Shown piece after piece: positions 1-6,425 of a DNA stretch of 17,065 bases. The translations under genes were made by a program, and so were the position numbers. Each line of letters starts with the position of its first letter. Positions within the stretch are counted from its first letter, which is position 1. The stretch is from Chitinophagaceae bacterium (lineage in GTDB: Bacteria; Bacteroidota; Bacteroidia; Chitinophagales; Chitinophagaceae). Under the pieces are notes generated by a model. It did not search any database. It saw only the letters and a program-made list of their open reading frames with translations, and was not told where the DNA came from. The stretch covers positions 1 to 17,065 of the forward strand of contig JALOMZ010000017.1 in assembly GCA_025455205.1 (NCBI GenBank), given 5' to 3'.

Positions 1-446
1 CGCAACTGGTAGACGGCCTGGTGTTGCTGGCCCCTGCCCTGGCCCCCGGGGAGGAAAAAACCTATGCCATCAGCTACGTGCTGGAAACACCGCTCTTCAG
101 CTGGGCCCAACCCCGCATGATCCACTCCGCCAACGTGGAAAAGCTGACCCATGAAGCACAACTGCGTGCCATGCTGCCACATTGGAAAGACCTGCAGATA
201 CCGGTAACCTATTTCCAGGGAACCGAAGACGACCTGATCTATACCAGCAACGCGCGCTTTGCAAAACAGCAGATCACCAACAGCCAGCAGCTGCACATCA
301 CCATGCTGCCCGGACTGGGCCACCTGATCGCCTTCAAGGCCCGTGAGCCCATCACAAAAGCCATCCACGAAATGACCGATGCCGCCGGGCGGTATTATGC
401 CCAGCGCCGACAGGCCCAGCCCGGCAGCACAGCTGGCATACAATAA
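1..446 (+). CDS. Alpha/beta hydrolase, C-terminal part (5' end outside window)
   Basis: The reading frame is open from base 3 and ends at TAA 444-446, so the N-terminal part lies upstream of the window. The visible 147 or so residues resemble the second half of an alpha/beta-hydrolase fold. There is a hydrophobic strand (LVDGLVLLAPAL) just after where the nucleophile elbow should be, then a cap-like helical stretch, then the strand IPVTYFQGTEDDLIYTSN carrying the likely acid Asp. The segment LPGLGHLIAF carries the likely catalytic His. The nucleophile Ser motif is not in the window, so activity cannot be confirmed. The substrate cannot be read from this fragment. An internal ATG at 21 is an in-frame Met and is not the true start. 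A terminator-like hairpin follows about 60 bases downstream. Confidence 0.75.
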   Translation, partial: QLVDGLVLLAPALAPGEEKTYAISYVLETPLFSWAQPRMIHSANVEKLTHEAQLRAMLPHWKDLQIPVTYFQGTEDDLIYTSNARFAKQQITNSQQLHITMLPGLGHLIAFKAREPITKAIHEMTDAAGRYYAQRRQAQPGSTAGIQ

Positions 447-663
447 GTCGAATGGAACAAGAAGGCCCTTGATAGGCGTGACCTGTTTTTTACGCCCTAT
501 TTCTTCAAAAAAGCGGATGCTTTTTGTGATAACACCAAAAGTGACAAAGAGCCTCTTTCGTGGGACGCTGCGCAATGCGACAATGGCGACCCATGCCAGC
601 CGCATTCAATTATCACTGGTTTCATCAACCACACACCGTACCTTATCTACATGCCCAAACTTC
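447..663. other. Non-coding stretch between hydrolase and octamer array
   Basis: This is the first half of a gap of nearly 480 bases without a credible gene. Frames through it give low-complexity peptides rich in His, Phe and Ser that continue into the repeat array, with no recognisable family. Two hairpins can be drawn in its first 80 bases. One pairs GGCGT (474-478 region) with ACGCC around 492-496. The other is the terminator candidate at 506-526. Nothing else is recognisable up to the repeats at 664. Confidence 0.5.
506..526 (+). terminator. Candidate rho-independent terminator after the hydrolase
   Basis: A short hairpin pairs AAAAAGC with GCTTTTT around a GGAT loop, with an outer C-G pair and one bulged A. 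The A-rich left arm and T-rich right arm would let it act in both directions. It lies about 60 bases after the hydrolase stop. The GC part of the stem is short, so this is a moderate call. Confidence 0.35.
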
Positions 664-806
664 ATCAGCACAACAGCTAATCAGCAGATTAGCACATTGC
701 CATTTGCTCATTTTCACATTTTCCAATTTTCACATTTGCTCATTTGCTCATTTTCTCATTTTCACATTCCCCCCATCAGCACATTAGCACATCAGCTAAT
801 CAGCAC
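664..806. repeat. Degenerate 8-bp tandem array, block 1 (about 18 units)
   Basis: The stretch divides almost without exception into 8-base units of the form AT(T/C)(A/T)(G/T)C(A/T)(C/A). Examples are ATCAGCAC (664, 775, 799), ATTAGCAC (688, 783), ATTTGCTC (702, 734, 742), ATTTTCAC (710, 726, 758), ATTTTCTC (750) and ATCAGCTA (791). Only two units break the phase, a 6-base unit at 696 and a 9-base unit ATTCCCCCC at 766. GC-containing units (AGCAC type) flank a T-rich core (TTTTCAC type). The unit is far too short and degenerate for a CRISPR repeat, and there are no spacers. Comparable low-complexity octamer tracts are, from memory, present between genes in some Bacteroidota genomes. Their function is unknown to me. 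Confidence 0.85.
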
Positions 807-896
807 ATCAAAAAGAAATCCCAAACAGAGAAAATCCAAATTCCACGGCCTCACGCAACCCCGGCACACCCATTTCCCATGCTCAACCACACACTC

Positions 897-943
897 ATTT
901 TCTCATTTGCTAATTTGCTAATTTTCACATTCCCTCATTCCCC
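897..943. repeat. Degenerate 8-bp tandem array, block 2
   Basis: This is the same octamer family as the block at 664-806, after about 90 bases of non-repeat sequence. The units are ATTTTCTC (897), ATTTGCTA (905 and 913), ATTTTCAC (921), ATTCCCTC (929) and a final ATTCCCC (937). The last units overlap the 3' end of the glutathione peroxidase reading frame on the minus strand and contain its TGA stop (925-927). Confidence 0.8.
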
Positions 944-1073
944 AAATACCTTGTAATGGCCTCATCCATCGGATCCAACGCGGGGCCGAAATAATGCAGC
1001 AGCTGTCCCTGCGGACTCACCAGGTACTTGCTGAAGTTCCACTCCGGCTGCTGGCTGTTCCAGCCGTTTTGTG

Positions 1074-1107
1074 ATGGCTGTGTGAGCCACATGGCTGTGT
1101 GAGCCAC
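1074..1107. repeat. Exact 17-bp tandem duplication inside the GPx gene
   Basis: The unit ATGGCTGTGTGAGCCAC occurs twice, back to back, at 1074-1090 and 1091-1107. The flanking bases do not extend the identity. Seventeen is not a multiple of three, so the duplication shifts the glutathione peroxidase frame. One copy encodes the QWLTQPS region on the minus strand. Confidence 0.97.
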
Positions 1108-1164
1108 TGGTACACGGGCTGCCGCTGCGTGCCTACCACATCTCCCTTCTTCATCAGCGGAAAG

Positions 1165-1276
1165 CTGACGCCAAAATTCAGCTGGCAGAAACTGGCAATA
1201 GCTTCATCGCCTGCCGGCTCCTGACGCCAAAATTCAGCTGGCAGAAACTGGCAATAGCTTCATCGCCTGCCGGCTC
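1165..1276. repeat. Exact 56-bp tandem duplication inside the GPx gene
   Basis: Bases 1165-1220 and 1221-1276 are identical, starting CTGACGCCAA and ending CTGCCGGCTC. The identity does not extend on either side. The unit encodes roughly EPAGDEAIASFCQLNFGV of the glutathione peroxidase. Fifty-six is not a multiple of three, so reading into the extra copy gives a frameshift and a TGA. There is no divergence between copies, so the event is recent or an artefact. Confidence 0.97.
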
Positions 1277-1643
1277 TTGTCCGCCAAAATTATTAGCCGG
1301 AAAGCCCAGCACTGCCAGCCTGTCTTTGTATTGCTGATGCAGGGTTTCCAGTGCTGTATACTGGGGCGTATAGCCGCATTCGCTGGCTGTTTTCACCAGC
1401 AGTACATATTTGCCTTGCAGCGATTCGAACGGAAATGCAGTACCTCGGCTGGTAATGGCCAGCAAGCTGTGGAAGGGAACCGGGCTTTCGGCTGTGGCCA
1501 TAGGATTGGATTGAACAGATGAACGGGCCTGTTTCCGCTGCGCACGCATCAGCAGCGGGTATATCAGTTTCAGGATGCGTTGTTTGATGGTCATGCAGGA
1601 ATAACGAACAGAGTGGAAAATTGTTAGGGAACCAATTAGAACA

Positions 1644-1660
1644 GGTTGGCACAACCAACC
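1644..1660. repeat. Short inverted repeat upstream of the GPx gene
   Basis: GGTTGG and CCAACC form a 6-bp stem with a 5-base loop in the 110-base gap between the hydrolase stop and the peroxidase start. There is no T-run after it on either strand, so it is not a standard terminator. It could be an operator or chance. Confidence 0.3.
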
Positions 1661-1705
1661 GGATCTGTTGATTCCAAACACGGATGCAGAGAAAGCATGG
1701 TACCA

Positions 1706-2625
1706 TCAGAAATAATGCTTCCCGCCAATACCCAGGTGCAGCACATTGCTGATGTTGTTTTCCTCCTGCAGGCGAAGCATTTCCTGTTTGGGATAGAAGA
1801 TGGGCTCATCGCTCAGGTCAAAAGTGCCGTAGTGCATGGGAATGAGCTGTTTCGCTTGCAGCTGCTGCAGCACCACCAGCGCATCGGCCGGGCTGGTATG
1901 TGAGGGATGCATGAACCACTCGGGTTTGTAAGCGCCGATGCCAATCATGGCATAGTCGATCTTAGGGTAAAGGGCGGCAATATGTTCAAAATGCGTACCC
2001 AGGCCAGGCCGCGGCGGTTCCAGTGCTTGGCCGGCAGGTAGGTCACCGAGAAATCTTCTTCCAGGTTGTAGCGCTGAAACCAGCCGGCTTCCACGACAGG
2101 ATTTTTTATACCCCACCGGCGCAATAACGGGGCAATGCCCAGTCCGGTGAGGATCATGGCCTTCGGATTGAGGGTGGTCAGGATCTGCAGGCTGCGCTGG
2201 TCGCAGTGATCGCGGTGGTTATGGCTGAGCAGTATATAGTCGATATGCCGGAGGCGGTCAACCGCTACAGGTAAGGGAGTATATCTCTTTATCTGGTGTA
2301 CCACCACCGGCAGCTTGCCCAGGATGGGGTCTGTGATCAGCTGCTTGCCGTTCACAGTAATGAGAAAGGAAGCATGCCCTAGCCAGGTGATGCCGGTATC
2401 GGTATTGGCAGTAAGCTGATCATCCTGCATAATCTCAATGCCATGGTGCTGCTTCCGCTTGAGCGGCTTCAGGGGTTTCTTCTCTGCCTGCCACTTCAAC
2501 ACCTGCCAGTAGTTGCGCTGGGAGGGGCCGTCGAGATTCACATACTGGTTCTTCTCGTTCAGGGGATTGCCCTGCCAGTTGTTGATGATAAAAGGCAATG
2601 CCGGATTATGGGTAGGCCTGGGCAT
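1706..2625 (-). pseudogene. MBL-fold metallo-hydrolase (UlaG/NAPE-PLD-like), internal deletion with frameshift
   Basis: The N-terminal frame (2625 down to 1945) has GITWLGHASFLI and the zinc-binding motif SHNHRDHCD (His135, His137, Asp139, His140). The C-terminal frame (to TAA 1706) has IDYAMIGIGAYKPEWFM, the conserved HTSP region and MHYGTFDL with the last metal His. In relatives, HW(N/S)RRGL is followed by about 25-30 residues including LWG and the metal-bridging Asp of GD(S/T)G, then GTHFEHI. Here NRRGLA is joined directly to LGTHFEHI across a GGCC at 2002-2005 with a change of frame. The bridging-Asp segment is therefore missing and the gene should be inactive, unless this is an assembly error. 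The ATG lies one base after the stop of the upstream DUF1569 gene, indicating co-transcription. The family acts on phosphoesters, lactones or N-acyl-phospholipids; the substrate here is unknown. Confidence 0.8.
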
Positions 2626-2626
2626 A

Positions 2627-3079
2627 TCAGCAGTTGAACTGTCTTAGGTGATGGTCTAGATGTTTCCAGATGAGCCGGCCCCAGTAATTTTTTCCCATGC
2701 TGCCAAACAGGGGATGGGTGGCCCTGATATCAGGTTTGCGAATCACCGCTTCCAGGGCATGCAGCAGCAACTGTTTTTCGGTGAGCATGTCGCCTACCGC
2801 CGGATGGCTCTTGTGCGCATCCATGGAGGGCGCTGTGGGTGAGCCCTTGGGCCAGGGTATCACAAATATGGCCAGCCATTTGAAAGGTTGAAATCGCAGC
2901 ATGGTGTTCATCACCTTCACCGGAGACGGCTGCAGTACAAACTCCAGCTGCTGGCGGCAGTGCCAGCACATCTCCTGCGGGGTCATGGTGCCCCATTGAC
3001 GGGGCGAAGTGGGCTGCACGCTCGCTATGCGCGCAGCGATGCGTTCCTCTTCGTTGCTGTTGAATATGGTGCTGGCCAT
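2627..3079 (-). CDS. DUF1569 / DinB-superfamily protein
   Basis: This 150-residue protein has the DUF1569 pattern: an early helix MTPQEMCWHCRQQLEF with a candidate metal His, and a C-terminal HPLFGSMGKNYWGRLIWKHLDHHLRQF. DUF1569 proteins are related to the DinB four-helix bundle, which often binds a metal through three His. Their reactions are mostly unknown; some DinB relatives are thiol-dependent transferases. No signal peptide is evident, so it is probably cytoplasmic. The ATG at 3079 is the natural start and the length is usual for the family. Its TGA is followed after a single base by the ATG of the MBL hydrolase, so the two were probably one transcription unit. The stem-poor 91-base gap upstream to the aldehyde dehydrogenase shows no clear terminator. 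Confidence 0.8.
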   Translation of the reverse strand: MASTIFNSNEEERIAARIASVQPTSPRQWGTMTPQEMCWHCRQQLEFVLQPSPVKVMNTMLRFQPFKWLAIFVIPWPKGSPTAPSMDAHKSHPAVGDMLTEKQLLLHALEAVIRKPDIRATHPLFGSMGKNYWGRLIWKHLDHHLRQFNC

Positions 3080-3170
3080 AGAAAGGATAAACTGGATTTA
3101 CCTGTCAAATCTCGTGTTTTTACCAGCCGGCAGTGGCAGAAATAACCCACAGGGCTGAACATCCCTGCCG

Positions 3171-4595
3171 CTAGCGCATCAGCCTGCGCAACACCGATAC
3201 GTACCAGTTTTTATAAGGGGCATACCACAAGGGCGCATCGGCCCAGGTGGGCGAACGCATGATGCTTTTCATATGGGAGAAAGCTTCAAAGCCGTATTTG
3301 CCGTGGTAGCCACTGAGGCCGCTGTACCCTACGCCGTTGAAGGGCAGGTGCGAATTGCCCAGGTGGATCACCCCGTTGTTCACGCATCCGCCGCCAAAGC
3401 GTATGCGTTCCAGGAAGAAACGTTCCGTGGCCTTGCTGCGGGTGTAGACATACAGGGCCAGCGGATAAGGATTGCGCTCAATGATTTCCAGGGCTTCCTC
3501 ATTTTCCCGGTAGGTGAGCACCGGCAGTATGGGTCCGAAGATCTCTTCCTGCATGATGGGATCATCCAGGCTTACATTGTCCATGATGGTGGGCGCCATG
3601 TACAGCTCATCCATGTCGTGCTCCCCGCCATGCAGAATGCGGCCCTGCGAGAGGTACGACTGCAGGCGCAGGAAATGCCGTTGGTTGATGATGCGCCCGT
3701 AATCCGGACTGGCTTTGGGATCGCTCCCATAGAACTGCACAATGTATTTCTTCAGCGCCGCCACCATTTTATCCTTTACACTCTCGTGCACCAGGAGATA
3801 ATCAGCCGCGACACAGGTTTGTCCCTTATTGAGGAAACTGGTGAACAGCACTTTGCGGGCCGTATAGTCAATAGGGGCATCGGGCGCCACAATGCAGGGG
3901 CTCTTGCCGCCCAGCTCCAGGATGACGGGCGTAAGTTGTTTAGCAGCAGACTGCATCACCTTACGGCCCACCACTGTGCTGCCGGTAAAGAACACCATAT
4001 CCAGGTGATGCTTTTCAATCAGGTGTTCGCTCACCAGGTGCCCGGGTCCGGTCACCACCGCCACAAATTCCGGCTCAAACACCTCGCCAATGATCTTGCG
4101 TACCACGGCCTCTGTGGCCGGCGCCTCCTCCGAGGGCTTCAGGATGGCCGTATTGCCGGCGCTGATGCTGTTGGCCAGGGCCGTCATGAGCAGGATGAAG
4201 GGATAGTTCCAGGGACCGATCAGCAGGGTGACACCACGGGGCTCGGGCTGAATATAGCTGGTGCTGGGAAAGAACAGCAGCGGTGTGGGCTGCCGGCGGG
4301 GTTCCATCCAGGCCCGCAGGTTCTTCTCCATGAGGCTGATCTCCTTGTACACTGGACCGAGCTCAGTGCCAAAAGCTTCAAACTCGTTTTTGCGGAGGTC
4401 GGACCGCAGGGCCTCGGTGATCTCTTTTTCATGCCGCTCAATGGCTTTGCGCAACACACCCAGCTGGCCTTTGCGGAATGCATAGGAGCGGGTGGCGCCG
4501 CTTTTAAAGAAATCGAGCTGCGCAGCGTACAGGCGGCCCAGTTCTTCGGGCGAATGGCTGAGCTGTGCCTGGGTAGCAGAAGTGGTAACTGTCAT
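3171..4595 (-). CDS. Aldehyde dehydrogenase, class 3 (fatty-aldehyde type)
   Basis: This 474-residue enzyme should oxidise medium- to long-chain or aromatic aldehydes to acids with NAD(P)+. All key parts are present. The oxyanion Asn is in GPWNYP (Asn130), the cofactor turn is FTGSTVVG (205-210), the general-base Glu is in LELGGKSP (Glu227), and the nucleophile is in NKGQTCVAADY (Cys261). EEIFGPILPV lies later. The length and the helical C-terminal tail fit the ALDH3 branch, whose tail can contact membranes, rather than the roughly 500-residue ALDH1/2 branch. An upstream TTG (4604) is in frame, but the ATG at 4595 is preferred. It follows the M20 peptidase stop by about 76 bases on the same strand, with no obvious terminator, so read-through is possible. 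No disabling change is seen. Confidence 0.93.
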   Translation of the reverse strand: MTVTTSATQAQLSHSPEELGRLYAAQLDFFKSGATRSYAFRKGQLGVLRKAIERHEKEITEALRSDLRKNEFEAFGTELGPVYKEISLMEKNLRAWMEPRRQPTPLLFFPSTSYIQPEPRGVTLLIGPWNYPFILLMTALANSISAGNTAILKPSEEAPATEAVVRKIIGEVFEPEFVAVVTGPGHLVSEHLIEKHHLDMVFFTGSTVVGRKVMQSAAKQLTPVILELGGKSPCIVAPDAPIDYTARKVLFTSFLNKGQTCVAADYLLVHESVKDKMVAALKKYIVQFYGSDPKASPDYGRIINQRHFLRLQSYLSQGRILHGGEHDMDELYMAPTIMDNVSLDDPIMQEEIFGPILPVLTYRENEEALEIIERNPYPLALYVYTRSKATERFFLERIRFGGGCVNNGVIHLGNSHLPFNGVGYSGLSGYHGKYGFEAFSHMKSIMRSPTWADAPLWYAPYKNWYVSVLRRLMR

Positions 4596-4671
4596 GGCTG
4601 TCAATGCGGTATATCAGGTTAATGACTTTGAAGATAAGAACAAGCGGCAGACCCCAAGGGTTGAGATAGGC

Positions 4672-6189
4672 TCAGCGCACGCCCATCACAGCGGCCATAG
4701 TGACAATGCCTTCCAGCAGGTAACTGATCAGTACGTTTTCATTTTCTGCATGCTGGTTATTATCGTAGTTCACAATGCCAATGGTTACCGGCGGCGACTG
4801 CAGGATGGTTTCAAACATGTATAAGGGAAGGCTGCCGCCCAGCGTGGGTATTTTGATCACTGGCTCAGCCGTGGTGGTCTGGATGGCCTTGATCACCTGC
4901 TGCGCAATAGGCAGGTCCATCGGGGTTTTCTGTGCCGGGTATCCGCCTTCTTCCATTACCAGTTTGGCTATCAGCGGGTATTGCTTCCTTTCTTCCATGG
5001 AGGGTTCATGATCCACAACGTGGTATCCCCTGCTTTCAATGAAGCGCTTCAGCTTGCTGAATTGTCCTTCCACGGAATTGCCTTTCACCAGGCGCAGATC
5101 GAGGGCGGCCGTGGCTTCGGCGGGAATGATATTGCTGGCCATGGCCCCTACATTCATAGCGGCGAAACCATTGATGTTCAGGGTGGGAATATTCAGTAGC
5201 TCCTGGAAGCTGCGACCGTCGCCATCCGGCCTTATCATGGCCAGCTCCTGACTCAGGGTGCCCGCCACATCGGGGATGGAGCGGATCGCTTCTTTCTCGG
5301 CTGCAGACAAGGGCACCACATCATCATAAAAACCCGGAATGGTTACCATGCCTTTGTCATCTTTCATGGAAGCCAGCAGCTGGGCCAGCCGCATGGCTGC
5401 ATTGGGTGCCCAGTTGCCATAATTGCCACTGTGCAAAGGACGTGCGGAGGCATACACTTTGAGTTCGGCATTCACATCGCCCCGCACACCAAACACCAGC
5501 TGCTTGCGGCCGCTTACATGGCGGGGGCCATCGCAAATGATCCAGAGATCAGCTTTAAGGGGCTGCTTGTACCGCTCGAAATACCTACCCAGGTTAATGG
5601 AACCAGCCTCCTCCTCTCCCTCGAATATGAATTTGAAATTGGCTGCCGGCTTCTGCCCGCTCTTCACCAGCATCTCATACGCTGCAATAATGGCAAACAC
5701 CCCCGCCTTGTCATCGCTGCTGCCCCGGCCATAGATGCGCCAGCTATCCGGAATAGTGGCGGGCAGTACATTGCCGGATACCATCTGCCCGCCCCGATCG
5801 AGTCGGTCGGTGGTGATTTGCGGTGTGAAGGGAGACAGCCCCCTGGCCCACTGTGCCGGGTTCACAGGCTGTCCGTCGTAGTGCGCATAAAAACCAATGG
5901 TAGTAGTGGCACCGGCTGTCTTCACTTCGCCGTACACCAGCGGGCTGGATCCCTTTACCGGCAGCGTAAGCACCTGCGTGGCAATACCCCGGCTTTCCAT
6001 CATGTTTTTAATGAAGGCTGCATTGTGATGGATGTTCAAACTGTCGCCCATCACATTGGGTATGGAGAGGAATTGCAGGTATTCCTGCAGGAGTTGGTGC
6101 TGCCGCTCTGCCACCTGCCGGCGGATGGTTTCATTTTGTGCCAGGGCCACCTGGCTGGTCAGGAGCAGGAGCAAAGCAAGTAATCGCAT
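4672..6189 (-). CDS. Secreted M20-family metallopeptidase (CNDP-like dipeptidase)
   Basis: The product has 505 residues from the ATG at 6189. It begins with a signal peptide (MRLLALLLLLTSQVALAQ), so it should act in the periplasm or outside. The di-zinc M20 core is complete: AHYDGQP (His103, Asp105), GRGSSDDKAG (Asp159/160), FEGEEEAGS (Glu192-194), the ICDGP Asp220, and a late His480 in QHAENEN. A dimerisation domain lies between, around PLHSGNYGNWAPN. This layout matches carnosinase/CNDP-type dipeptidases that cut short peptides. The exact substrate is inferred only at family level. An in-frame ATG at 6222 would add 11 residues. The shorter form is preferred because it gives a compact signal peptide preceded by an A-rich leader, which is usual for this phylum. 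It is divergent from the DUF2252 gene. Confidence 0.92.
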   Translation of the reverse strand: MRLLALLLLLTSQVALAQNETIRRQVAERQHQLLQEYLQFLSIPNVMGDSLNIHHNAAFIKNMMESRGIATQVLTLPVKGSSPLVYGEVKTAGATTTIGFYAHYDGQPVNPAQWARGLSPFTPQITTDRLDRGGQMVSGNVLPATIPDSWRIYGRGSSDDKAGVFAIIAAYEMLVKSGQKPAANFKFIFEGEEEAGSINLGRYFERYKQPLKADLWIICDGPRHVSGRKQLVFGVRGDVNAELKVYASARPLHSGNYGNWAPNAAMRLAQLLASMKDDKGMVTIPGFYDDVVPLSAAEKEAIRSIPDVAGTLSQELAMIRPDGDGRSFQELLNIPTLNINGFAAMNVGAMASNIIPAEATAALDLRLVKGNSVEGQFSKLKRFIESRGYHVVDHEPSMEERKQYPLIAKLVMEEGGYPAQKTPMDLPIAQQVIKAIQTTTAEPVIKIPTLGGSLPLYMFETILQSPPVTIGIVNYDNNQHAENENVLISYLLEGIVTMAAVMGVR

Positions 6190-6300
6190 ATCCCTTTTTG
6201 TTAATGCAGGCAAGCTAAACATTAGCCCGCGATTTTCATGGACGGCGAATCTTGTAATTGCCCAACCCTGTCAAAACAGCAACCCTTAACGCAGCCGGGG

Positions 6301-6381
6301 TGACAAATGTCATCAGATTCCAGTAACCTATTGGGTAGCTTGTAAACAAGCCTGTGATGGCCTTAAACGGCATAAATGCCG
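6301..6381. promoter_or_regulatory. Divergent control region with three AA-centred dyads
   Basis: The 200-base gap between the M20 peptidase (-) and the DUF2252 gene (+) holds three perfect inverted repeats, each with AA as the central two bases. They are TGACA/TGTCA at 6301-6312, GCTTGT/ACAAGC at 6338-6351, and CGGCAT/ATGCCG at 6368-6381. A fourth, GCTAA/TTAGC with a 3-base centre, lies at 6214-6226. Two-base loops do not make good RNA hairpins, so these look more like protein-binding dyads than terminators. The arm sequences differ, so one regulator cannot be assumed. I did not find a full TTTG/TAnnTTTG promoter here. Confidence 0.35.
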
Positions 6382-6425
6382 CCTCCGGGACAGGATTCAT
6401 ATAGCCCTTCAATGCCCTATAAGTC

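Larger units (their letters stand above)
925..1594 (-). pseudogene. Glutathione peroxidase, frameshifted by two tandem duplications
   Basis: The protein fragments match the thiol-peroxidase GPx family, which reduces hydroperoxides using thiols. From the ATG at 1594, the N-terminal part has GKYVLLVKTASECGYTPQY with peroxidatic Cys73 (Cys, not Sec), then FPANNFGGQEP with the conserved Gln106. The C-terminal part, in another frame, has PEWNFSKYLV with the conserved Trp-Asn. A 56-base exact tandem duplication (1165-1276) and a 17-base one (1074-1107) shift the frame. The first leads to an early stop after NFGV. Removing one copy of each restores a continuous product through NFGVSFPLMKKGDVV and QPVYQWLTQPSQNGW to the TGA at 925. 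The last residues (NEGM) and the stop lie in the octamer array. A longer upstream ATG at 1681 is open but adds non-family sequence. This is either a recent pseudogene or a sequence error. Confidence 0.85.

Noticed and set aside
664..943. Octamer array as a CRISPR
   Set aside because: The unit is 8 bases, degenerate, and there are no unique spacers of constant length; no cas genes are nearby.
379..956. Open frames of 70-180 residues through the 447-943 gap
   Set aside because: Their products are low-complexity translations of the octamer array (His/Phe/Ser-rich periodic peptides) with no family likeness, and they exist in more than one frame.
3080..3170. Terminator after the aldehyde dehydrogenase
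   Set aside because: Only weak stems (CAGGG/CCCTG, CGGCAG/CTGCCG) without a following T-run.
3273..4622. 449-residue plus-strand frame
   Set aside because: It is the exact antisense of the aldehyde dehydrogenase, which has all catalytic motifs. The plus frame has no recognisable domain.
5431..6183. 250-residue plus-strand frame
   Set aside because: Antisense of the M20 peptidase with its full metal-binding set; no family likeness of its own.
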